Source: Prado023 sp963697345 (GTDB lineage Bacteria; Actinomycetota; Actinomycetes; S36-B12; CAIYMF01). Taken from it: DNA of 64,000 nt. The notes beneath the pieces were generated by a model that saw only the letters and a program-made list of their open reading frames with translations, was not told the origin of the DNA and made no database searches. The stretch's first letter is position 1, and the number at the start of each line of letters is the position of its first letter. Below are positions 34,352 to 44,053 of the stretch, in pieces. The stretch spans positions 1-64,000 of the forward strand of contig CAVONS010000022.1 of the NCBI GenBank assembly GCA_963697345.1, in the 5' to 3' direction. The translations under genes and the position numbers were made by a program.

Positions 34352-35160
34352 CACTTCTTCCGTCTGGACGCGGTGTTCGTGCTCGTGGACGTGCGTGTGG
34401 AGGTCCCGGTCGGGCGGACGGACCCTGCGGGGGCGTCGTCGGCTGCTGCCGGCGTGACCGACCACGCCGGTTGCGCGTCGGCTCGGTCCAGGTGGGCGAC
34501 ACACAGCCCCGGCCGCGGGAACACATCCATCTGCGACAGCCCCACCGGCTGCTTGGTCCGGCGCAGCACCTGACCGAGGAGTGCTGCGTGGATGTCGCAG
34601 ATGACCGGGTGCTCATCCACCAGGTCGGCGTAGGGGCAGGACCGGAGCGTGATCTCATCGCCGACCGGGTTGCGGACAGCGTCGAAGCCGAAGTCGGTCA
34701 GCGCCGAGGTGGCCGCATCGACCGCCGCGTCCACGCTGTCTGCCGGTTCGACCGACGGGCCGGATTCGGCCCAGGTGGCGGCGGCGAGCCGGGCCACGTC
34801 CGAGGCGCTGGCGTTGTCCAACTCCGCGTCCAGTGCACGGGCAAGGTCCCGAATGGGCCCCGGGCTGGTGGCCGTGTACAGCCAGTGCGGGCGACCCCGC
34901 GTCGCTCGTTGGTCGGGGGTTCGGGAGACCCGCCCGGAGGCGAGCAGCGCGTCGAGGTGACCGCGGACCGTGTTCGCGTGCAGACCGACAGCCTCGGACA
35001 ACTCCTCGACCCGGACCGGTTCCTCGGCTGCCTCGATCACCGCAAGGATCGCCGCGCGCGAGTCGCCACCAGCCTGTGACGCGCCCGGCCGGGAACCTCG
35101 CAGCGACCCGATCCGGGCCAGTGCACGGCCGACTGAATGCAGGGGGATTGAAGTGGTCAC
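34351..35160 (-). CDS. Winged-helix regulator of the nar operon with a SufR-like cysteine set
   Basis: The 269-residue protein has an N-terminal helix-turn-helix, RVEELSEAVGLHANTVRGHL (about residues 37-56), with wing RATRGRPHWLY, typical of COG2345/ArsR-like regulators. The C-terminal half holds three cysteines: C-x12-C in LRSCPY...PVICDIH and a third in RPGLCVAHL. The C-x12-C spacing is that of SufR-type regulators, which bind a 4Fe-4S cluster, so redox, oxygen or NO sensing is plausible. A Thr/Ser-rich tail ends the protein. The gene overlaps narG by one base and is first in the minus-strand operon. GTG 35160 is the chosen start; the frame is open further upstream through the intergenic region. 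It probably controls narGHJI and narK. Confidence 0.75.
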   Translation of the reverse strand: MTTSIPLHSVGRALARIGSLRGSRPGASQAGGDSRAAILAVIEAAEEPVRVEELSEAVGLHANTVRGHLDALLASGRVSRTPDQRATRGRPHWLYTATSPGPIRDLARALDAELDNASASDVARLAAATWAESGPSVEPADSVDAAVDAATSALTDFGFDAVRNPVGDEITLRSCPYADLVDEHPVICDIHAALLGQVLRRTKQPVGLSQMDVFPRPGLCVAHLDRADAQPAWSVTPAAADDAPAGSVRPTGTSTRTSTSTNTASRRKK

Positions 35161-35184
35161 GAGGCCATGTCTACCACATAAGCA

Positions 35185-35241
35185 CGGGTCTAGGAATAAA
35201 CCCGGGTATAAGTTTGACGCTGTGAAGAATAGGAGTAGCGT
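35185..35241 (+). promoter_or_regulatory. Operator-like dyad and promoter between the nar regulator and narK
   Basis: CGGGT-N10-ACCCG (35185-35204) is an inverted repeat overlapping a palindromic ACCCGGGT. It is followed by TTGACG (35214-35219), a 16-base spacer and TAGCGT (35236-35241), a good actinobacterial promoter for the transporter genes. It is a candidate site for the adjacent regulator, acting on both divergent operons. Confidence 0.5.
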
Positions 35242-35275
35242 GCGACTCGTCACCGAGAAGAAGGGCCCTGGCGCC

Positions 35276-36691
35276 ATGGCAGCACCGACCGTCACACCAC
35301 CTCCGCAATCGGCCGTCACCACCGAGCCGGGCAAGGTCCGGGTGCTGGTCATCTCGACCATCGGGTTCACGCTGATGTTCGCCGTCTGGCTGATGTTCGG
35401 GGTGCTGGGCATCCCCATCCGCGACGAGTTCGGCCTCAGCGACGTGCAGCTGGCGTGGATCACGGCCCTGGCCGTCCTCAACGGCGCGATCTGGCGACTG
35501 CCCGCCGGCCTCGTGACCGATCGCGTAGGTGGCCGCAAGGTGATGGCGGCGATGCTGCTGTTCACGGCCATCCCGGCATACCTGGTCTCGACGGTGACCA
35601 GCTACCAGCTGCTCCTGTTCTACGCCTTCCTCGTCGGATTCGCCGGCAATTCCTTCAGCGTGGGCATCGCGTGGGTGTCGGCGTGGTGGCCGCGCGAGCG
35701 CCAGGGTGTCGCGCTGGGCATCTTCGGGGCCGGCAACGTGGGTGCGTCGGTGACCAAGTTCATCGGACCTGCGCTCATCGTCGTGGTCCCGGCGGCCGGC
35801 TATATGGGCGGGCTCATCCCGGGTGGCTGGCGCTTCGTGCCGTTCTTCTACGCGGTGCTGCTGGTCGGGATGGCCGCGATCACATGGTTCGCCTCACCTC
35901 GCCACGACCACCGGCCCGGCGCTGGTCGCACCGTTCGCCAGCTCCTGGTCCCCCTCAAGCAGATGCGGGTCTGGCGGTTCAGCCTGTACTACGTGGTGAC
36001 GTTCGGCGCCTACGTGGCCCTGGCCGCCTGGCTGCCCAAGTACTACGTCGACGTCTACGACCAGCCGCTGTCGCGCGCCGCACTGCTCACGGCCCTGTTC
36101 ATCTTCCCTGCCTCGCTGCTGCGCCCGGTGGGCGGCTGGATGAGCGACAAGGTCGGGGCCCGCCGGGTCATGTACCTGACCTTCGGCGTGATGCTGCTGG
36201 CCACCGGGATCCTGATGATGCCCTACGGATACATCGTGCTGAACAACCCGGACGGCACCTCCAATGAGGTCCTGCCCTGGAGCGTCAGCGTCCAACTGTT
36301 CACGGTGCTGGTCTTCTTCATCGGCTGCTCCATGGGGATCGGCAAGGCCGCGGTCTACAAGCACATCCCCGAGTACTTCCCGCACGACGTCGGCGCTGTC
36401 GGCGGGCTGGTCGGATCGCTGGGAGCGCTCGGTGGGTTCTTCCTCCCGCTGCTCTTCGCCTACACGACTGCCCTGACCGGCATGCCGCAGTCGACCTTCT
36501 TCGTCCTGTTCGTGGTCACCCTCTGGGCAGCCCTGTGGATGCAGTGGACCATCCACCGGATGCTCAGCTCGGCGAGCCCCCGACTGGTCAACAAGTTCGA
36601 GCACGACCAGACGACCGATGTGGTCGCAGCAGACCCAACCCCAGCCGAGCCAGTCGCGGTCGGCGCCACCACCGAGAGGACCGAGGGCTGA
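35276..36691 (+). CDS. narK: Nitrate/nitrite transporter NarK (first of two)
   Basis: The 471-residue protein is a 12-helix major-facilitator transporter of the nitrate/nitrite porter family. The signature region GFAGNSFSVGIAWVSAWWPRE and the C-terminal GCSMGIGKAAVYKHIPEYFP match NNP nitrate signatures; PAGLVTDRVGGRKVM and WMSDKVGARRVMY are the MFS loop motifs. It brings nitrate in or exchanges it for nitrite. ATG 35276 is used, since the likely promoter lies just upstream; GTG 35240 with AGGAG four bases before it is an alternative. The second transporter follows one base after its stop. Confidence 0.92.
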   Translation: MAAPTVTPPPQSAVTTEPGKVRVLVISTIGFTLMFAVWLMFGVLGIPIRDEFGLSDVQLAWITALAVLNGAIWRLPAGLVTDRVGGRKVMAAMLLFTAIPAYLVSTVTSYQLLLFYAFLVGFAGNSFSVGIAWVSAWWPRERQGVALGIFGAGNVGASVTKFIGPALIVVVPAAGYMGGLIPGGWRFVPFFYAVLLVGMAAITWFASPRHDHRPGAGRTVRQLLVPLKQMRVWRFSLYYVVTFGAYVALAAWLPKYYVDVYDQPLSRAALLTALFIFPASLLRPVGGWMSDKVGARRVMYLTFGVMLLATGILMMPYGYIVLNNPDGTSNEVLPWSVSVQLFTVLVFFIGCSMGIGKAAVYKHIPEYFPHDVGAVGGLVGSLGALGGFFLPLLFAYTTALTGMPQSTFFVLFVVTLWAALWMQWTIHRMLSSASPRLVNKFEHDQTTDVVAADPTPAEPVAVGATTERTEG

Positions 36692-36692
36692 C

Positions 36693-38039
36693 ATGGCCAC
36701 TCCCACCACCCCCCAGGCCCAGGCGGCCCACACCGGCGCCGACTGGCTCGACAGCTGGACGCCGGAGGACCCGGACAACTGGGACTCCGGGCGCGCCTGG
36801 AAGACCCTCTGGGTCACCACGTTCAACCTGACCCTGGCCTTCGTCGTCTGGTTCCTCGTCTCAGCTCTGGCCCCGAAGCTGAACAACATCGGCTACGACC
36901 TGTCCAAGGCGCAGCTGTACTGGCTCGTCGCGATGCCGGGCCTGGCCGGTGGCACGCTCCGCTTGATCTGGACATTCCTGCCCCCGATCATGGGCACCCG
37001 CAAGCTGGTCACGCTGACCTCGGCGTTGTTCCTCCTGCCCGCGATCGGCTGGGGCTTCGCCGTCCAGGACCCGACCACCCCCTATGGCGTCCTGCTCTTC
37101 CTCGCGGCGCTGGCCGGCCTCGGCGGTGGCGCGTTCTCCGGGTTCATGCCGTCCACCTCGTACTTCTTCCCGAAGGCCAAGCAGGGCACCGCGCTCGGGA
37201 TCCAGGCCGGCATCGGCAACTTCGGCGTCAGCCTGGTCCAGTTCGTCACGCCGTGGGTCGTTGGGCTGTCCATCATGGGCGCCTCCCAGCAGTTCGTGGA
37301 CACCCAGAAGGGCATCGACAAGGAGGTCTGGTACCAGAACGCTGGCTTCTTCTGGATCCCGTTCATCGTCCTCGGAGTGGCCCTTGCCTGGTTCCTGCTG
37401 CGCAGCGTCCCGGTGCAGGCCCGTGGCGTGCGCGACCAGTTCGACATCTTCAGCAACAAGCACACGTGGCTGATGACGGTGCTCTACGTCATCACGTTCG
37501 GCACCTTCTCGGGCCTGGCCGCCCAGTTCGGCCTGCTGATCAAGAACCTCTTCGGTGGAGACGTCTTCGGCGCTTCGGGGATCGACGCGGTCAAGTACGC
37601 GTTCTACGGGGCGCTGATCGGTTCCGCAGCCCGCGTCCTCGCCGGCCCGATCGCCGACCGGCTCGGCGGCGCGCGAGTGACCCTCGTGGCCACCCTGGGC
37701 ATCGCCGGGGCTGCAGCCTTCACCGCCACGACGGTGAACCCCGACTCGGCCGACCAGTTCAGCGCGTTCTTCTGGGGCATGCTCGTGATCTTCTTCTTCA
37801 CCGGGGTGGGCAACGCCTCGACGTTCAAGCAGATGCCGATGATCTTCGCGCCCCGACAGGCCGGCAGCGTGATCGGGTGGACCGCGGCAATCGCCGCCTA
37901 CGGCCCGTTCCTGTTCGGGGCGGTGCTGGCTGCAGTGGCCCCGGCGATCTTCTTCTTCGGGCTGTCCGGGGTGGCTCTTGCCGGATCCGTCATCTGCTGG
38001 CACTACTACGCCAGGCCGGGCGCGGAGATGCCCAGCTGA
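36693..38039 (+). CDS. Nitrate/nitrite transporter, second NNP-family copy
   Basis: The 448-residue protein is a second 12-helix NNP-type transporter. Its N-terminus DWLDSWTPEDPDNWDSGRAW and the TFNLTLAFVVWFLVSAL helix are typical of the NarK2/NasA-like branch. GLGGGAFSGFMPSTSYFFPK and FFFTGVGNASTFKQMPMIF carry the nitrate signatures. It begins one base after the first transporter's TGA, so both are made from one mRNA. Paired NNP transporters often divide nitrate/proton symport and nitrate/nitrite exchange; which copy does which is not readable from sequence. Intact frame. Confidence 0.9.
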   Translation: MATPTTPQAQAAHTGADWLDSWTPEDPDNWDSGRAWKTLWVTTFNLTLAFVVWFLVSALAPKLNNIGYDLSKAQLYWLVAMPGLAGGTLRLIWTFLPPIMGTRKLVTLTSALFLLPAIGWGFAVQDPTTPYGVLLFLAALAGLGGGAFSGFMPSTSYFFPKAKQGTALGIQAGIGNFGVSLVQFVTPWVVGLSIMGASQQFVDTQKGIDKEVWYQNAGFFWIPFIVLGVALAWFLLRSVPVQARGVRDQFDIFSNKHTWLMTVLYVITFGTFSGLAAQFGLLIKNLFGGDVFGASGIDAVKYAFYGALIGSAARVLAGPIADRLGGARVTLVATLGIAGAAAFTATTVNPDSADQFSAFFWGMLVIFFFTGVGNASTFKQMPMIFAPRQAGSVIGWTAAIAAYGPFLFGAVLAAVAPAIFFFGLSGVALAGSVICWHYYARPGAEMPS

Positions 38040-38055
38040 TGCTCGACGAGAGGGC

Positions 38056-39250
38056 TCAGGACGGCAGCGGCAGCCAGCGGACCTGGGCCCCGGCGGCAAC
38101 CCCACCCGGCGGCAGCACGGCGAACCCGGTGGCCCCGGCGAGCCCGCGCAGCATCCCTGATCCGAGGTGGCTGCCGGGCTGGAACACCCCGTCGAGGACC
38201 CGCCCGAGAACCAGTCTGTCCTCATGGGCGGGGGCCCCGACCTGCTCCGCGCAGGTGACCGCTGGCAGGTCCGCAAGCGGCCGGCGCCCCGCCAGGGCAG
38301 ACACGATCGGGGCTGCGAGGCTGACCAGGGTCACGATCGCGCTCTGCGGGTTACCCGGCAGGCCGACGATCCAGGCTGATCCGCCGTCCAGGGTCCCGGC
38401 CAGCATCGGGTGGCCCGGACGCACGGCGACGCTGTCGATCACCACGGCACCGTCGCAGGCGGCGATGGCCGCGTGCAGGTGGTCGACAGGTCCGGCCGCG
38501 GTCCCGCCGGTGGTCAGCACCAGGTCCGCGACCTGCGCAGCGCGGCGCATCGCCTCGACGTGGGCAGCCATCGTGTCGGCAGCGAACTCGACGGCCACCA
38601 CGTCCACACCCATTCGCTCCAGCCAGGCCGGGATCTGGGGACCCAGCGAGTCACGCACCTTGCCCAGCTGCGGGACCCCGGAGGTGGCCAGCTCATCGCC
38701 GAACAGGACCAGCGCCGCACGGGGCCGGGGGACGACATGCAGCGTGTCATGCCCGGCCGCCGCGGCCAGGCCCAGCAGCGCGGGCGTCAGCACCGTTCCA
38801 GCCACAGCCAGTACCTCACCAGCCGCACACTCCTCACCCGCAGGGCGCACATGGGTTGCGCCCTCGGGGTGCCGCGGCGAAGACCACCTCGACCCCGTCG
38901 CGGTCGCGAACCTCACCGTCCTCACTGCGGATGACCGCATCAGCCCCCGCCGGGACAACCCCACCGGTCGCGATCACGACTGCTTGGCCCGCCACCAGCG
39001 GTCCCGGCACCGGCCGCCCTGCCAGCGACGCGCCCACGACGGCCCAAGGCCCGCTCCCGCTGACAGCCCACCCGTCCATGGCGGAGGTGTCGAACGAGGG
39101 CAGCGCGCACAGCGCGAGCAGGTCGCGGGCCAGCACCAGCCGGTCGCAGTCGGCCACAGGCCGCTCCACGGTCGGGAGGGCCTCGACGGTGTCGGCCAGG
39201 GCCGCACGCGCGACGTCCCAACGCGGCTCGGTGAGCGTCACTGCTGACAC
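38056..39250 (-). CDS. moeA: Molybdopterin molybdenumtransferase MoeA (one frameshift)
   Basis: MoeA inserts molybdate into adenylated molybdopterin. The N-terminal piece has LPSFDTSAMDGWAVSG and VVIATGGVVPAGADAVIRSE. After a shift near 38858 the rest has THVRPAGEECAAGE, LVLTTGGTAAGPVDHL and IVGLPGNPQSAIV, the MoeA/gephyrin signatures. The start is one of the GTG codons at 39250 or 39241; 39250 is used. It follows mobA by 22 bases on the same strand. About 398 residues. It is convergent with the second transporter gene. Confidence 0.9.
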
Positions 39251-39272
39251 CCGGTCGGCCGGGGGCGACCCA

Positions 39273-40113
39273 TCACTCGGAGGCCGGCGACCAGGCCCGG
39301 GCCAGCTCCCCCACAGTGGCGGCAGCCTCAGCCGGATCCGCACCCGCAGCGACCGCAGCCCCCAGCAGGTAGGTGGTCACGGGAGCGGCCGGACGGTCGA
39401 CGTTGTGCGCCGCGTCCCGGGCGACGTCGAGGATCGCATCGATGTCCACCGCCACGTCCACGCCCAACGCACTGCGCACTGCCTCGACCCAGTCCTGCAT
39501 CTCGGTGACCTCCTCCGCCGCGCGACTTCGCGCGGCTGCCAGCTCCTGCTCGGTGTCCACGTCGGCGAGTGCGTCGGCGGGCACCGGCCATTCCATCACG
39601 GACAGCGCGTGGCGCACCGCGCGCACGGGACGACCGACCAACGGGCCCACCGCGACCAGCGCGGCACGCAGCGCGTCGGTCCGGTACGCGGCGCACAGCA
39701 ACTGCTCGACGCCGGCCGGGTCGACGGGGACGACCGCGCCCACCTGCTCTGGTGCACCGGACAGCCGGGCCAGCGCCCCGACCACCACGGGCAGCGCGAA
39801 GGGCATGTCCGCGGCGATCACACCCACCAGCGGGGTGTCGATCTGGGCCATCCCCGCACCGATCCCGGCAAGTGGACCGGACCCGGCGGGGTCCTCGCGG
39901 GTCACCATGCACCGCGGGGCGCAGCCCCTCGAACGGCTCACCGACGAGCACCACCGACACGCGCTCGGGGACGTCGGCCAGCAGCCGTTGCACGAGCAGT
40001 CGGCCCCCGACGTGAGCCGTGGCCTTGTCGCGGCCCAGTCGGCGGCTGGACCCACCGGTCAGCACGATCAGGGAGCATCCCTGAGGCCACGGGCTCGGCG
40101 CATGCTGGTCCAC
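39273..40113 (-). CDS. mobA: Mo-cofactor guanylyltransferase MobA fused to a DUF6457 domain (one frameshift)
   Basis: MobA links GMP to molybdopterin to make the MGD form used by NarG. The N-terminus SLIVLTGGSSRRLGRDKA is the MobA nucleotide-binding motif. The shift near 39910 comes after EGLRPAVHG, and GSGPLAGIGAGM and VIAADMPFALP follow. The last 75 residues, with MQDWVEAVRSALGVDVAVD and HNVDRPAAPVTTYLLG, form a DUF6457 module common in actinobacterial Mo-cofactor genes, here fused. GTG 40113 lies six bases after TATTGT on the minus strand, a leaderless start. The gene is divergent from moaC. Confidence 0.88.
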
Positions 40114-40147
40114 GGCTGCACAATAGGCGTCTACCGGAAGGGCCGTG

Positions 40148-40615
40148 ATGAGTGACCTGACCCATCTCGATGACGCGGGACATGCACGCATGGTCGACGT
40201 CGCCGAGCGCGAGGTGACCACCCGGACAGCCACGGCCAGCGGACGCGTGACGACCTCCGCAGCCGCGCTGATCCGCGCCGGGGACGTGCCCAAGGGCGAT
40301 GTCCTGGCCGTGGCCCGGATCGCCGGGATCATGGCCACGAAGCGCACCCCGGACCTGATCCCCCTGTGCCATCCGATCGCGGTGCACGGTGTGGACGTCG
40401 AGGTGAGCACGGCACCCGATGCCGACGAGGTCCTGATCCGGGCGACGGTGCGCACCGCGGACCGGACGGGCGTCGAGATGGAGGCCCTGACGGCCGTGGC
40501 TGTGGCCGGGCTTGCCGTGATCGACATGATCAAGGCCGTCGACCCGCACGCGGCGCTGCGCGACGTCCAGGTCGAGGCCAAGGACGGCGGCCGCAACGGG
40601 GCGTGGCGTCGATGA
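40148..40615 (+). CDS. moaC: Cyclic pyranopterin monophosphate synthase MoaC
   Basis: The 155-residue protein catalyses the second half of the first Mo-cofactor step with MoaA. ARMVDVAEREVTTRTA is the N-terminal signature, PKGDVLAVARIAGIMATKRT and LIPLCHPIAVHGVDVEV form the core, and VEMEALTAVAVAGLAVIDM and KDGGRNGAW complete the family. The catalytic Lys is in DMIKAVD or KDGG. ATG 40148 is preceded by a GTG one codon earlier and by GGAAGGG. It overlaps the next gene by four bases (ATGA). Confidence 0.94.
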   Translation: MSDLTHLDDAGHARMVDVAEREVTTRTATASGRVTTSAAALIRAGDVPKGDVLAVARIAGIMATKRTPDLIPLCHPIAVHGVDVEVSTAPDADEVLIRATVRTADRTGVEMEALTAVAVAGLAVIDMIKAVDPHAALRDVQVEAKDGGRNGAWRR

Positions 40616-41572
40616 GCGCACCTGCGCTGCGTGCGGCGGTCATCACGTGCTCGGACTCCGTGTCTGCCGGGTCCGCTCAGGACACTTCCGGCCCACTGGC
40701 CGCCGAGCTGCTCGGCGAGCTGGGCCACAGCGTCGATCCCGTTGCGGTCGTCCCCGATGACGCCGTCGGCCATCCGTGCCGCCGTTCGGGCCGCCATCAG
40801 CGCCGGAGCGCGCGTGGTGGTGCTGACCGGCGGCACCGGCGTCGGGCCACGCGATGTCACCCCGGAGGCGCTGCGCACCGCGGGGCTGCGCGAGCTCCCG
40901 GGTCTCGGCGAGGCCATCCGCGCGGCCTCGCGCGCCCGTATCCCGGCGACGGACCTGTCACGAGCCCTGGGCGGGGTCATCGACGGGGCCGTGGTCCTGG
41001 CGCTGCCCGGCAGCCCCGGCGGGGTTCGCGACGGACTTGCGGCGGTGGGCGCGCTGCTGGAGCACGCGGCCGCTGTGGCCGGTGGCGCGGGCCACGCACC
41101 CCCCTCCCCCGTTCGCGTAGTCGATTCGGCCCAGTCTGTGGGCGGAATCGACTACGCAGACGAGGCGACTGCCGTGTCTGGCGAGCCCATCAGCCTTGCT
41201 GAGGTCGCTGACGAGGTCGCCCGGGCCGCGGCTGGGGCCGTGGTGACGTTCGCCGGGGTCGTCCGCGACCACGATGGCGGGCGGACCGTGTCGGCGCTGC
41301 ACTACGAGGGGCACCCGGACGCCGGGCGCATCCTGGCTGAGGTGATCGAGGAGGCCCGCCACCGCCCCGGCGTCCTGGCAGCCGCAGCGCGGCACCGGGT
41401 CGGCGACCTGGCCATCGGTGAGCTCGCGTTCGTAGCTGCGATCAGTGCCGCACACCGCGGGGAGGCCTTCGAGGCGTGTGCGTGGCTGGTCGACGAGGCC
41501 AAGGCCCGAGTGCCCATCTGGAAGCACCAGCACTTCGCCGACGGCTCCGACGAGTGGGTGAACAGCCCATGA
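40612..41572 (+). CDS. MogA/MoaB-MoaE fusion for Mo-cofactor synthesis (one frameshift)
   Basis: The N-terminal half is a MogA/MoaB domain, which adenylates molybdopterin: AAVITCSDSVSAGSAQDTSG, then VVLTGGTGVGPRDVTPEAL and LPGSPGGVRDGLAAVGALLE. One extra G near 40770 separates VVPDD from AIRAAVRAAI. After a linker of about 40 residues the C-terminal half is MoaE, the large subunit of molybdopterin synthase: VVTFAGVVRDHDGGRTVSAL, HYEGHPD and the catalytic WKHQHFADGSDEWV. The fusion of about 319 residues combines two steps of one pathway. The start overlaps moaC and the stop overlaps moaA (ATGA), so translation is coupled. Confidence 0.9.
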
Positions 41573-42586
41573 CGCAGGAGGTCGGCACCCCCATGCCCGC
41601 CCGACTCGTGGACCGGTTCGGCCGCGAGCACCGGGACCTGCGGGTGTCGCTGACCGACCGGTGCAACCTGCGCTGCACGTACTGCATGCCCGCCGAGGGG
41701 CTGGAGTGGCTGCCCTCGGCCGACCAGCTCACCGTCGAGGAGATCACGCGGGTCGTGCGGGTCGCCACGCAGCTCGGGATCACCGAGGTCCGGCTCACCG
41801 GCGGCGAGCCGCTGATCCGGCCCGACGTCGTGGACATCGTCGCCCGGATCACCGCGCTGCCCCTGGCACCGGACATGTCGGTGACCACCAACGGCCTCCG
41901 GCTGGCGGCCCTGGCCGGACCACTCGCGGACGCTGGGCTGGCTCGCGTCAACATCTCCTGCGACACGCTGAGCCCCGAGACCTTCGCGAAGCTCACACTG
42001 CGCGACCGCCTCGATGACGTCCTGGCCGGGATCGCGGCGGCGCGGGCCGCGGGGCTGGCGCCGATCAAGGTGAACACCGTCCTGATGCGCGGCGTGAACG
42101 ACCACGAGGCCGCCCCCCTGCTGCGCTGGGCCCTCTCCGAGGGGCTGTCGCCTGCGGTTCATCGAGCAGATGCCGCTGGACCCCCAGCACGGCTGGAACC
42201 GGGCCATGATGGTGACCCGGTCCGAGATCCTGGATCAGCTGCAGCGGGCCGGCTTCCAGCTCAGCGCCGTTCCCGGTCGTGGCTCGGCACCGGCCGAGGA
42301 GTTCCTGGTGGACGGCGGCCCCGCCCGGGTGGGCATCGTCGGCTCGGTGACCAATCCGTTCTGTGACGCCTGCGACCGGGTCCGACTGACTGCCGATGGG
42401 CACTGGCGCTCCTGCCTGTTCGCCCACCAGGAGGCTGACCTGCGCACGCTGCTGCGGGACGGGGCCGACGACGAGGCCCTGACCGCCACGATGATCGGCG
42501 AGATCGCGGCGAAGAAGCGCGGCCACGGCATCGACGACCCCGCGTTCCTGCAGCCGACCCGGCCGATGTCGGCGATCGGTGGCTGA
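41569..42586 (+). CDS. moaA: GTP 3',8-cyclase MoaA (one frameshift)
   Basis: MoaA is the radical-SAM enzyme for the first Mo-cofactor step. The N-terminal cluster motif is TDRCNLRCTYCMPAEG, with VRLTGGEPLIRPDVV as the SAM GGE motif. The C-terminal cluster cysteines are in NPFCDACDRVRLTADG and RSCLF. One extra C near 42153 splits the frame between LSEGLS and LRFIEQMPLDPQHGWN. The end lacks the usual C-terminal GG dipeptide as the very last residues are SAIGG, so the conserved GG is in fact kept. ATG 41569 overlaps the upstream stop; ATG 41593 is also possible. About 338 residues. Confidence 0.93.
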
Positions 42587-42590
42587 GCGG

Positions 42591-42845
42591 ATGACCAGCC
42601 CGACAGTCACGTTCCGGATGTACGCGGCAGCGCGTGCGGCCGCCGGCACGTCGCAGGCCAGCGCGCCGCCCGGACCGACGGTCGACGTCCTGACTGACCT
42701 GGCTGCCGGGCTGCCGCCCCGGTTCGCCGACGTCCTGGCCCTCAGCTCCCTGATGTCCGACGGGATCCGGCTCGACCCCACGTCCTCGGCCCTGCTGCCC
42801 GCGGGAGCCACGGTCGAGGTCCTGCCGCCGTTCGCCGGGGGTTGA
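42591..42845 (+). CDS. moaD: Molybdopterin synthase sulfur carrier MoaD
   Basis: The 84-residue ubiquitin-like protein has TVTFRMYAAARAAAG as the first strand and ends with LPPFAGG, the diglycine tail that carries the thiocarboxylate. It works with MoaE, here in the upstream fusion. ATG 42591 is five bases after the moaA stop; a GTG at 42579 would overlap moaA. Next comes the molybdate transporter, one base after the MoaD stop. Confidence 0.9.
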   Translation: MTSPTVTFRMYAAARAAAGTSQASAPPGPTVDVLTDLAAGLPPRFADVLALSSLMSDGIRLDPTSSALLPAGATVEVLPPFAGG

Positions 42846-42846
42846 G

Positions 42847-44053
42847 ATGACCAGCACGGCCGCGACGACGCAGACCGTCGGGGGCCCGGAGCGCCCCCGC
42901 GCCACGTCCTGGTGGCACGAGGCCTCCGGCGCCGTCGCGGACCTCGGCGTCCTGATCCCGATCGCGATCGCCCTGATCGTGAGCAACGGGTTGTCGACCA
43001 CGGCCGTGCTGCTCCCGGCCGGGGTGCTGTACCTGGTCGTTGCCCGGACCTACCGCGCGCCCGTGGCGGTCCAGCCGTTGAAGGCCTTCGGCGCGGTGGC
43101 CATCGCCGTGGGCGCCGGGACCGACGTCATCGCCGCTGGATCGCTGCTCATGGGATTGGTCTTCCTGGTGCTCGGCACGACCGGGCTCCTCGACCGGCTC
43201 GGCACAGCGTTCCCACGATCGGTCATCCGCGGTGTTCAGCTGGCGGTCGGCCTCACGTTCGTCCGGATCGCGTGGGGTCTGGTCGCCCACCCCCCGTCGA
43301 CGTTCACGAGCCAGTGGTCGGTGGCGGCCACGGGCCTGGTCTGCGTGCTGGTCACGATCGCCCTGCTCCGGTGGCGACGTTCGTCGGCGCTGGTCGCGGT
43401 ACTGATCGGGCTGGCCCTGGCCGCAGGTGCCACGTGGCTGGCTGGGGATGCCACGATCGCCCTCGGCCCCACCCCGATCGCGCTGCCGTCCATCTCGATG
43501 GCCGACCTGATGCTGGCCGCGACCGTGCTCGTCCTCCCTCAGGTGCCCCTGACCCTGACCAACTCCTGCCTGGCCCCGGCCGATGCCGCGCGCCGGTACT
43601 TCCCCGACGCAGGCCGCGCGGATCACGCCCAGCCGACTGGCCCGGACCCTCGGTGGGGCCAACGTCGTGGTTGCCGCCATCGGTGGGATGCCGATGTGCC
43701 ACGGCGCGGGCGGGATGAGTGCGCACCACGCCTTCGGGGCCCGCACGTGGCGGGCACCCGCGCTCATCGGTGCGGTCCTGGTCGGCGTGGCTGTCCTCCT
43801 CGGACAGGACCTCACGATGATCCTCCGCTCCTTCCCCCTGGCGATCCTCGCCGCGCTGCTGCTGGTGGCGGGAGTCACCCACATCCGACTGCTCAACGAC
43901 GTGCGCGGATCCCTCGACTGGTCCATCGCACTGGGCGTCGGGGCGCTCGGGGCGTCCGGGCACCTGCTCCTGGCAGTGCTCGGCGGGCTGGCTGTGGCAC
44001 TGACGGCCGCGGCGCTGCAGCGGCGTTCGACGAGCCGTCAGCCCGCGCGGTAG
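42847..44053 (+). CDS. MOT1-type molybdate transporter (one frameshift)
   Basis: The protein of about 401 residues is a 10-12-helix membrane protein of the MOT1/SulP-related family. It has the characteristic APVAVQPLKAFGAVAIAVG, equivalent to the P-VQPMK motif of MOT1 molybdate transporters, and PQVPLTLTNSCLAPADAARR. One extra C in CCCC near 43607 breaks it; the sequence resumes as TQAARITPSRLARTLGGANV, then GMPMCHGAGGMSAHHAFGAR. It probably supplies molybdate for the cofactor genes before it, and sulfate transport is the alternative. The stop overlaps the convergent ABC permease end. Confidence 0.82.

Noticed and set aside
40612..42845. A second, unrelated moaD/thiS pair in the Mo operon
   Set aside because: Only one carrier is present there; the other is downstream of thrC and looks like CysO.
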